A stretch of 44,560 nucleotides of DNA from DATLYB01 sp964502525 (GTDB lineage: Bacteria > Bacteroidota > Bacteroidia > Chitinophagales > CAIOSU01), in NCBI GenBank assembly GCA_964502525.1, contig CAZCXH010000018.1:1-44560 (forward strand), written 5' to 3'. Below, one piece after another: positions 33,171 through 39,056 of the stretch (within the stretch, counting starts at the first letter, position 1; each line of letters begins with the position of its first letter). The translations under genes and the position numbers were made by a program. A model generated the notes under the pieces. It searched no databases, was not told where the DNA came from, and saw only the letters and a list, made by a program, of their open reading frames with translations.

Positions 33171-33300
33171 TAAACAAATGGTCGGTGAGAACACCGACCA
33201 CAGGCAGTAAATCTTCCTTGCTTTCAGCGAACACAGAGGAAGCTTTCATCAATTCCCGTTTGCTTCCGAATGAAACAGAGGAAGAAGTATCTCAAGCATC

Positions 33301-33375
33301 CTCCTTCGCCCTCGCTCGCCTCTTGGGATGAAGTTATTTGCACGCACTCGCGGGACGCGGGCGCAGGCGAAGGAG
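33301..33375 (+). repeat. GC-rich palindromic repeat, copy 2
   Basis: CTCCTTCGCC and GGCGAAGGAG form perfect 10-bp ends around CTCGCTCGCCTCTTGGG, ATGAAGTTATT and CACTCGCGGGACGCG. It lies 130 bp after copy 1 in the same orientation. Confidence 0.78.
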
Positions 33376-33433
33376 GCAGTCAGACGACTTCCTGATAAAG
33401 TTGTAAAACCATATGGTATGCATCTTACAATAT

Positions 33434-33465
33434 CAATTAACCAATTAACCAATTAACCAATTAAC
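33434..33465. repeat. Tandem repeat, CAATTAAC x4
   Basis: Four perfect 8-bp units occur 7 bp past the stop of the minus-strand gene ending at 33473. It is one of the gene-end word arrays of the window. Confidence 0.85.
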
Positions 33466-33472
33466 CATACGG

Positions 33473-34093
33473 TTACTTCTTCCTGAACTCTCCCCGCTTC
33501 CAGGCGTCAATGAAGTTTGCCCAGGCTATGGGGTTGAAGATATTTTGCGGAGGAATTGCCCCGGTGTACGAATAACTCTGAGCTTCCTGGCGGAAATAGT
33601 AATCGGTGGCTTCGTTGGCGTCCATCGCCATGATGTCGCCAATCTCCGCCATGCGTTGGCGTTCGAGGTTTCTTTTGGCGCGTTCGAGGTCGTCATCGGG
33701 AATATGCATGGAAAGAAAAGCCCGCCTGAATTCCTCCTTGGTGGGCCAGGGATAAATGAGCACCGTTGGAAGATGAACGGTGTCTTGAGTAAGCAGTTGA
33801 ATAACGGAATATTTGCTCTTGGTGAGCGTGTCGGGGATGATGACCACTTCCTTGCGGAACCCGATTGATGAAAACTCAACCCTGTCGCCAATCTGCGCCA
33901 CCAAGGAAAAGAAACCCTGGTGGTTGGCAATCGTTCCCCTGCCTTGCCCCTTGATGATCACCGCGGCATACGGTATTCCCATCAGGCTGTCGCTTGTGAG
34001 CACCAACCCCGAAAACTGAATCAGTTTGTTCTGCTGGCTGAAAGCAGACTGGAAACATAAAGCACTAATGATGAACAGAAAGATTTTTTTCAC
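33473..34093 (-). CDS. Exported protein with carboxypeptidase-regulatory-like domain
   Basis: A 206-residue exported protein. I start at the GTG at 34093, which gives a clean signal VKKIFLFIISALCFQSAFSQ (first residue Met in vivo). The longer frame from 34165 adds 24 residues translated from the gene-end word repeat after nuoD and is not credible. Residues about 23-105 are a CarboxypepD_reg-like domain: IQFSGLVLTSDSLMGIPYAA, GTIANHQGFFSLVAQIGD, VEFSSIGFRKEVV. The rest (PWPTKEEFRRAFLSMHIPDD, a charged helix, and PIAWANFIDAWKRGEFRKK) is conserved-looking but of no named family. It sits where nuoE would be expected. Confidence 0.75.
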   Translation of the reverse strand: MKKIFLFIISALCFQSAFSQQNKLIQFSGLVLTSDSLMGIPYAAVIIKGQGRGTIANHQGFFSLVAQIGDRVEFSSIGFRKEVVIIPDTLTKSKYSVIQLLTQDTVHLPTVLIYPWPTKEEFRRAFLSMHIPDDDLERAKRNLERQRMAEIGDIMAMDANEATDYYFRQEAQSYSYTGAIPPQNIFNPIAWANFIDAWKRGEFRKK

Positions 34094-34110
34094 GCCACAA
34101 AGATAAACGT

Positions 34111-34175
34111 AGTTTGAAGTTTGGAGTTTCCAGTTTGGAGTTAGTTTGAGGTTGAGGAATTCCAAATTCCAAACT
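34111..34175. repeat. Gene-end AGTTTGGAG word hairpin after nuoD
   Basis: AGTTTGAAGTTTGGAGTTTC on the left can pair with the right arm GAATTCCAAATTCCAAACT, with several mismatches. It starts 3 bp after the nuoD stop. The same words form the hairpin at 36551-36618 after nuoA. Confidence 0.7.
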
Positions 34176-34177
34176 AT

Positions 34178-35398
34178 TCAAGCGTCCAGCTCCCCCGCAA
34201 TCACATTCAGGCTGCTCATGGTAACGACAGCATCGGAGAGTAATTGCCCTTTTACCATCTCGGGATAAGCCTGGTAAAATATGAAGCATGGCCTGCGGAA
34301 GTGCAGGCGGTAGGGTTGGCGTCCGCCATCGCTGATGATGTAGAAACCCAATTCGCCATTGCCGCCTTCCACTGAGAAATAAACCTCGCCCTTGGGGACA
34401 ACCAGCTCGCCCATGATGATCTTGAAATGATAGATGAGCGCTTCCATGTTGTTGTAAACATCCTCTTTTGGCGGCAGGTAAACCCAGGGCACATCGGCAT
34501 GGAACGAACCGGAAGGCATCTTGTCGAGCGCCTGTTGGATGATGCGCAGGCTTTGCCGCATTTCATTCGTGCGCACCATGAAACGGTCGTAGCAATCTCC
34601 GTTTTGCCCGATGGGAATGTCAAATTCAAAATCTTCGTATGATGAATAAGGCTCCATCACGCGCACGTCATAGTCAACGCCTGCTGCGCGGAGGTTGGGG
34701 CCAACGAAGCCATAGTTCAATGCTCTTTCCGCAGAAATGCCGCCCACGCCAATCGTGCGGTCCATGAAGATGCGGTTGCGGTTGAAGAGCCCGTCAAACT
34801 CCTCGAGTGTCTTGGGAAATTCCACCAAAAACTTCTTCAGCTTTTGGATTGCAACGTCATTGAAATCACGTTCAAAGCCGCCAATCCTGCCGATGTTGGT
34901 GGTAAGGCGCGAGCCGCAAATCTCCTCGTAAATCTCATAGATGTCTTCGCGCTTCTGGAACATGTAAAGGAAGCCGGTGAACGCACCCGTATCCACACCG
35001 AGAATGGAGTTGCATATAATATGGTCGGCAATGCGACCGAGTTCCATAATGATCACGCGCATGTAGTCAACACGCTTGGGAACCTTTATGCCAAGCAGCT
35101 TCTCAACCGCCATGTGCCAGCCGATGTTGTTGATGGGTGCGGAGCAATAGTTGAGACGGTCGGTGATGGGAGTGATTTGATAATAAGGTCTTCTCTCAGC
35201 AAGCTTCTCAAAGGCGCGATGGATATATCCTATGGTAGGCTCTGCAAAAACGACCTTCTCGCCATCCAACTTCAGCACATTCTGCAGCACGCCATGCGTG
35301 GCAGGGTGGGTGGGACCCATGTTGATGGTAAGCAACCCGTCATCGCCAATCGTTTTATCCGTGATGGGTAGGTTTTGTTGAGCTGTGGTTTGTTCCAT
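34178..35398 (-). CDS. nuoD: NADH-quinone oxidoreductase subunit D
   Basis: A 406-residue 49-kDa-type subunit of respiratory complex I, lining the quinone cavity in the peripheral arm. Family marks: NMGPTHPATHGVLQNVLKLD near residue 26, TIGYIHRAFEKLAE, PITDRLNYCSAPINNIGW, RADH-type segment LGRIADHIICN, and the C-terminal RPCFIFYQAYPEMVKGQLL, SLNVIAGELDA. It is separate from NuoC (not a NuoCD fusion). It is the last nuo gene here: the next gene on the strand is an unrelated exported protein. A 64-bp gap with word repeats separates it from nuoC. Confidence 0.97.
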   Translation of the reverse strand: MEQTTAQQNLPITDKTIGDDGLLTINMGPTHPATHGVLQNVLKLDGEKVVFAEPTIGYIHRAFEKLAERRPYYQITPITDRLNYCSAPINNIGWHMAVEKLLGIKVPKRVDYMRVIIMELGRIADHIICNSILGVDTGAFTGFLYMFQKREDIYEIYEEICGSRLTTNIGRIGGFERDFNDVAIQKLKKFLVEFPKTLEEFDGLFNRNRIFMDRTIGVGGISAERALNYGFVGPNLRAAGVDYDVRVMEPYSSYEDFEFDIPIGQNGDCYDRFMVRTNEMRQSLRIIQQALDKMPSGSFHADVPWVYLPPKEDVYNNMEALIYHFKIIMGELVVPKGEVYFSVEGGNGELGFYIISDGGRQPYRLHFRRPCFIFYQAYPEMVKGQLLSDAVVTMSSLNVIAGELDA

Positions 35399-35440
35399 TC
35401 TAATTTATAAGTTGCGAGTTACGGATTACAAATCGTTCAC

Positions 35441-35477
35441 ATCCGCTAATTCGCTAATCATCTCATCCGCTAATCAC
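35441..35477 (-). repeat. ATTAGCGGATGA word array spanning the nuoC stop
   Basis: On the minus strand GTGATTAGCGGATGAG is followed by ATGATTAGCGAATTAGC and GGATGTG. The first GATTAGCGGATGA supplies the last codons (ISG) and the TGA stop of nuoC. Related words occur at 37024-37059 and 37151-37184. Confidence 0.65.
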
Positions 35478-35993
35478 CTTCTCCCTCCCAAACATCGTGT
35501 CATCCTTATCAACCCTTGTTCTTTCTTCGAGCGGATATTCTTTTCGCATCGGGAAATAGTCCATGCTGTCAACATTGAGCACACGCTTCAGATTTGGATG
35601 TCCGCGGAATATCACTCCGTAAAAGTCATACGTTTCGCGCTCCATCCAATTGGCGGTAGCGAACAAGGTTGTAGCGGTATCAATTTCAGGATTGCTGATC
35701 GGCAAGTATGTTTTGATCCTGATGCGCGTGTTTTTCCATAGGTTGTGCAGCAGATAAACCATTCCAATCTCCTCGCCTTTTCTTTCAGGCCAATGCACAC
35801 CAAACATGGACGTCAGGAAACGGAATTGCAAATCCTTGTCATCGTATAGAAAACGCAGCACCTCAACAATCTTGTCGGGGTTCACCGTTATTTCAAGCAC
35901 TTTATACAGCGGCTCTTCAATAGCGGAAATAATATCGCTTCCGAAGCGCGAAGTCACTTTTTCCTGAATCAATGAGTGGGGAATTTTTTCCAT
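35463..35993 (-). CDS. nuoC: NADH-quinone oxidoreductase subunit C
   Basis: A 176-residue 30-kDa-type subunit of complex I. The region FLTSMFGVHWPERKGEEIGM, MVYLLHNLWKNTRIRIKTYL and the signature ERETYDFYGVIFRGHPNLKR (near residue 117-136) identify it, followed by RRILNVD-like KRVLNVDSMDYFPMRKEYPL. The start ATG at 35993 directly follows the nuoB stop with no spacer, so translation is coupled. The last codons lie in a word-repeat array, and the C-terminus after MFGREKV may not be ancestral. Confidence 0.96.
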   Translation of the reverse strand: MEKIPHSLIQEKVTSRFGSDIISAIEEPLYKVLEITVNPDKIVEVLRFLYDDKDLQFRFLTSMFGVHWPERKGEEIGMVYLLHNLWKNTRIRIKTYLPISNPEIDTATTLFATANWMERETYDFYGVIFRGHPNLKRVLNVDSMDYFPMRKEYPLEERTRVDKDDTMFGREKVISG

Positions 35994-36545
35994 CTATTCC
36001 ATGCCGTATTTTGCAAGGCGCGCTTTATATTCGGGTGAATACCGCTTGCGAAGAGATTCGTTTTTCACCAGATCCTGAATTCTCAATAATCCGTCAATCA
36101 CCTGCTCAGGGCGGGGCGGGCAGCCGGGCACGTAAACATCAACGGGAATAATTTCGTCAATTCCCTGCAACACGCTGTAGGTGTCGAAGATGCCACCGCT
36201 TGATGCGCAGGCTCCCATCGCAAGCACCCACTTTGGTTCAGCCATCTGGATGTAAACCTGCTTCAGAGGAGGCCCCATCTTCTTGGCGATGGTACCCATC
36301 ACCATCAGCAGGTCAGCCTGGCGGGGCGAGAAGCTGGGACGCTCCGATCCGAACCGTGCAAAATCATAGTGCGCCCCCATCGTTGCCATAAATTCAATTC
36401 CGCAGCAGGAGGTTGCAAACGGCAGCGGCCATATCGAATATTTTCTGGCAAGACCAATAGCCTTATCAAGAGATGTGGCAAAAAACCCATGCCCTTCATA
36501 CCCCGGAGGGGCTTCGGCAAGATTTGGTATTTTGGCTGCAGTCAT
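35994..36545 (-). CDS. nuoB: NADH-quinone oxidoreductase subunit B
   Basis: A 183-residue PSST-type subunit carrying the N2 [4Fe-4S] cluster of complex I that hands electrons to quinone. All four ligands are present: the tandem Cys47-Cys48 in FATSCCGIEFM, Cys113 in MGACASSGG, and Cys142 in VPGCPPRPE. Length and the QADLLMVMGTIAKKM segment are standard. ATG at 36545. A word-repeat hairpin (36551-36618) separates it from nuoA. Confidence 0.97.
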   Translation of the reverse strand: MTAAKIPNLAEAPPGYEGHGFFATSLDKAIGLARKYSIWPLPFATSCCGIEFMATMGAHYDFARFGSERPSFSPRQADLLMVMGTIAKKMGPPLKQVYIQMAEPKWVLAMGACASSGGIFDTYSVLQGIDEIIPVDVYVPGCPPRPEQVIDGLLRIQDLVKNESLRKRYSPEYKARLAKYGME

Positions 36546-36550
36546 TTTTT

Positions 36551-36618
36551 AGTTTGGAGTTTGGAGTTTGGAGTTTCCAATTGTAGAACTTCAAACTGGA
36601 AACTTCAAACTTCAAACT
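36551..36618. repeat. Gene-end AGTTTGGAG word hairpin after nuoA
   Basis: The left arm AGTTTGGAGTTTGGAG plus GTTTCCA and the right arm TGGAAACTTC plus AAACTTCAAACT match at about 20 of 22 positions; the two differences are G-U pairs on the plus-strand RNA. It begins 4 bp after the nuoA stop and sits inside the nuo operon. Confidence 0.75.
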
Positions 36619-36621
36619 ATT

Positions 36622-36987
36622 TCACGCTTCCCATTTCAACGCGCCCTTCTTCACCACATATATAAATCCCACGAGCAAAAAACCGATGAAGAGCGACATC
36701 TCTATAAATCCCAACAATCCAAGCTGTTTAAAGTTCACCACCCACGGGTACATGAAGATCACTTCCACATCGAACAGCACAAACAGTATCGCCACGAGGA
36801 AATACTTCACGTGGAATGGCGCGCGCGCATCCCCTTTCACTTCGTAGCCGCACTCAAAAACCTCCAGTTTCCGGTCATTCGACCTTTTAGGACCCAGCAG
36901 ATGCGTACCGATTAGGTTCACCACTACAAAGCCGAAAACAATGATGAATAACAATAAAATAGGAAGATAGGGCTGTAGGTATTCCAT
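36622..36987 (-). CDS. nuoA: NADH-quinone oxidoreductase subunit A
   Basis: A 121-residue membrane subunit of complex I. Three hydrophobic helices at about 8-28, 62-80 and 92-113 are seen. The loop motif EVFECGYE (Cys46) that reaches the quinone site and the helix FLVAILFVLFDVEVIFMYPW are characteristic. ATG at 36987. A good Bacteroidota-type promoter lies directly upstream (37003-37033), giving a very short leader. It is the first gene of nuoABCD. Confidence 0.97.
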   Translation of the reverse strand: MEYLQPYLPILLLFIIVFGFVVVNLIGTHLLGPKRSNDRKLEVFECGYEVKGDARAPFHVKYFLVAILFVLFDVEVIFMYPWVVNFKQLGLLGFIEMSLFIGFLLVGFIYVVKKGALKWEA

Positions 36988-37002
36988 AATTTTTTAGCGG
37001 TG

Positions 37003-37033
37003 CAAATATAATGCTGATTAAATGATTAGCCAA
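37003..37033 (-). promoter_or_regulatory. Promoter of nuoABCD, TTGG-N19-TATATTTG
   Basis: On the minus strand TATATTTG (37003-37010) fits the -7 box TAnnTTTG of the Bacteroidota primary sigma factor exactly, and TTGG (37030-37033) stands 19 bases before it in place of the TTTG -33 box. The predicted transcript starts about 10 bases before the nuoA ATG. Confidence 0.7.
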
Positions 37034-37184
37034 TTAGCGGATGAGCGGATTGAGATGACAAGCGGGTAGCAGATTTAATAATCACACCACAAACCTCTAA
37101 TTTAGATTTAAAGCAAGCGCTATGAATTTTACCAAATCGCTATTGATTCATTCGCTAATTCTCTCATCCGTTAATTGCCTCATC
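37024..37184 (+). repeat. Inverted word repeat joining leader and signal-peptide codons of the DUF1028 gene
   Basis: The arm at 37024-37051 (GATTAGCCAATTAGCGG then ATGAGCGGATT) is complementary to 37157-37184 (AATTCTCTCATCC then GTTAATTGCCTCATC) at about 23 of 28 positions, or 25 counting G-U. The loop between them contains the DUF1028 start codon at 37122. Confidence 0.6.
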
Positions 37185-38114
37185 GCCCAGCACACTTTCT
37201 CCATCTGCGCGGTTGACACCGTGGCGGGAGAGGTTGGCAGCGCAGGAGCTTCGTGCATTGATAATTCTGTAATCATCAGCGATGTTCATCCCGGAGTGGG
37301 CGTCATCCACACGCAGGCGCAATACCATCCATCCAACCAGAATTTCGCAAAAGCGCTGATGGATGCCGGCTACAGTCCGCAGGAAATCATTGATTCCATG
37401 CAAAGTGCCGATGCTTTCCTTAGTCCTTCGGTGCGGCAATATGGCGCGGTGAAGATCAACAATGGCATGGCCCAATCGGCAGCCTTTACCGGAGCAAACT
37501 GCATGGATTACAAAAACCATGTCATCGGAAAATACTACGCCATTCAGGGCAACATCCTTTCCGGTCAGCAGGTGTTGGATTCAATGGAAGCCCGCTTTCT
37601 CCGCGCGGATGGCGACCTCGCCTGCCGCCTCATGGCTGCCATGCAGGGCGCTAATACCGTTGGCGCTGACACGCGCTGTGCTGCCAGCGGCAATTCATCG
37701 CTCTCTTCCTTCATCAGGGTTGCCAGGCCTTCGGATACTGCCGGCACTCTTTTCATTGACATCAATATTCCCAGCGGACCACCCGGCTTTGAGCCGATTG
37801 ATTCATTGCAAACATTGTTTGATCTTCAGCATAGCTGCATGTCTGATACGTCCGATACGATTACCAATGTGATTGACGCTATTGATGGTGATTTGAAACT
37901 AACCCTTTACCCTGCTGAAGGCTTCATTTATATAAGCGGAAAACTTCCTGACAGCGCATGGATAGAGATGTTTGACACGGTTGGCAGAAAAGTGTTCTCG
38001 GAGAAAATAGTGTCGCGGAAAGTGGATATCAGGAACCTGAAAAAATCAGCTTACGCCTGCCGTATAATAATCGGGAATAAAGTGTTGCGCAGCGAAAAGT
38101 TTGTGCTGGATTAG
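37122..38114 (+). CDS. DUF1028 Ntn-hydrolase-like protein with T9SS C-domain
   Basis: A 330-residue exported protein. MNFTKSLLIHSLILSSVNCL then IAQ is the signal. Mature residues HTFSICAVDTVAGEVGSAGA, GVGVIHTQAQYHPSNQNFAK, GNILSGQQVLDSMEARFLRA and MQGANTVGADTRCA follow DUF1028 (PF06267), a family related to N-terminal nucleophile hydrolases whose activity is not established. Residues about 258-330 are a Por-type sorting domain (LTLYPAEGFIYIS, MFDTVGRKVF). The codons for the signal peptide consist of TTCGCTAATT/CATCCGTTAATTG words also seen in neighbouring non-coding repeats. ATG at 37122, divergent from nuoA. Confidence 0.88.
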   Translation: MNFTKSLLIHSLILSSVNCLIAQHTFSICAVDTVAGEVGSAGASCIDNSVIISDVHPGVGVIHTQAQYHPSNQNFAKALMDAGYSPQEIIDSMQSADAFLSPSVRQYGAVKINNGMAQSAAFTGANCMDYKNHVIGKYYAIQGNILSGQQVLDSMEARFLRADGDLACRLMAAMQGANTVGADTRCAASGNSSLSSFIRVARPSDTAGTLFIDINIPSGPPGFEPIDSLQTLFDLQHSCMSDTSDTITNVIDAIDGDLKLTLYPAEGFIYISGKLPDSAWIEMFDTVGRKVFSEKIVSRKVDIRNLKKSAYACRIIIGNKVLRSEKFVLD

Positions 38115-38122
38115 GCGGACAA

Positions 38123-38983
38123 TTATTCCTTCGTACTAAAGTTAACAATCCATCCAAACGCTGCCGCAGTGAATAACACGAGGATGCTGTAAACGGCTGG
38201 CGGAATCGCCATTGCCTGATTTTCGAGCACGTGCAGCGCAAGGAAGATAGCCAGCGTACCGTTGTGAATGCTGATTTCCATGCCGATGGCAATGGATTCG
38301 TGTTTGCTAAGACCGGCAAACCGTGGCACAAAATATCCAACAGCAAAACTGATGAGGTTGAACGCCAGGGCGGCAGAGCCTGCCTGCAAAAAGTAAGAAA
38401 CCATGTTGTCTTTGTCCTGATAGACAGCCGCAGCTATGACCAGGGCAAGAAAAACCGCTGAAGCAATCTTGAACGGTTTTGACAGCTTATGCGACAATTG
38501 CGGAAAAAATTTTCTTATCAGCATGCCGAGGCTCACCGGCACAATCACAAGGAGGAACACCTCCGCTATCTTCCTGAACTGCATCGGGATGTATTGCCCT
38601 TCATTCATGAAATGCTCCAATGAAAAATTGATAATAAATGGCATGGAAAACAGGAAAAGAAAGCTGTTAAGGGCGGTAAGCGTGATATTGAGGGCGACAT
38701 CACCCTTCGACAGGTGGCTGTAAAGATTGGCGACTGCCCCTCCCGGAGAAGCCGCCAGCAGCATCAGCCCCACTGACAATACCGGAGAAAGCGAAAACGC
38801 CTTGGCGACAAAAAAACAAACAACAGGCAGCAGCAACATCTGGCACGACAAGCCCACCAGCACCGCCTTCGGAAATTTCGCGATGCGCGTGAAGTCGTTC
38901 GCCTGCAATGACAACCCCAGCCCAAACATTATTACACCGAGCGCAACCGGAAGAAAAATGGTAACGATGTAAGAGGATTGCAT
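38123..38983 (-). CDS. Bile acid:sodium symporter family (BASS) transporter
   Basis: A 286-residue inner-membrane transporter with about nine hydrophobic segments. Family marks are MFGLGLSLQANDFTRI, LLAASPGGAVANLYSHLSKG and ALNITLTALNS, and the crossover motif with conserved Glu and Asn in GMEISIHNGTLAIF. Bacterial relatives take up organic anions such as pantoate or other carboxylates with sodium; the substrate here is unknown. It is convergent with the DUF1028 gene with only 8 bp between the stops. ATG at 38983. A GTAAACCG word hairpin separates it from the carboxylase gene upstream. Confidence 0.9.
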   Translation of the reverse strand: MQSSYIVTIFLPVALGVIMFGLGLSLQANDFTRIAKFPKAVLVGLSCQMLLLPVVCFFVAKAFSLSPVLSVGLMLLAASPGGAVANLYSHLSKGDVALNITLTALNSFLFLFSMPFIINFSLEHFMNEGQYIPMQFRKIAEVFLLVIVPVSLGMLIRKFFPQLSHKLSKPFKIASAVFLALVIAAAVYQDKDNMVSYFLQAGSAALAFNLISFAVGYFVPRFAGLSKHESIAIGMEISIHNGTLAIFLALHVLENQAMAIPPAVYSILVLFTAAAFGWIVNFSTKE

Positions 38984-38989
38984 GTTTCA

Positions 38990-39055
38990 GTTTACAGTAT
39001 TCGGTTTGCAGTTTGACATTCAACCGGTAAACCGTAAACGACAAACCGTAAACTT
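38990..39055. repeat. Gene-end GTAAACCG word hairpin (site 3 of 3)
   Basis: Left words CAGTTTACAG, CGGTTTGCAG and GTTTG face right words CCGGTAAACCGTAAAC and GACAAACCGTAAAC. It directly follows the stop of the acyl-CoA carboxylase gene (39057). Confidence 0.68.
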
Positions 39056-39056
39056 T

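Larger units (their letters stand above)
32988..33472. other. 485-bp gene-free stretch rich in repeats
   Basis: In order it holds a 9-bp AATGAATGA/TCATTCATT hairpin (33011-33037), GC-rich palindromic repeat copy 1 (33091-33170), a loosely repeated segment with AACACAGAGGAAG and AAACAGAGGAAG (about 33230-33285), GC-rich copy 2 (33301-33375), and four CAATTAAC units (33434-33465). No gene is supported. Confidence 0.8.

Noticed and set aside
33434..33465. CRISPR-like tandem repeat
   Set aside because: The units are only 8 bp with no spacers between them and no cas genes are present.
34094..34165. N-terminal 24-residue extension of the exported protein ending at 33473
   Set aside because: The extension is a translation of the AGTTTGGAG word hairpin; the GTG at 34093 gives a clean signal peptide.
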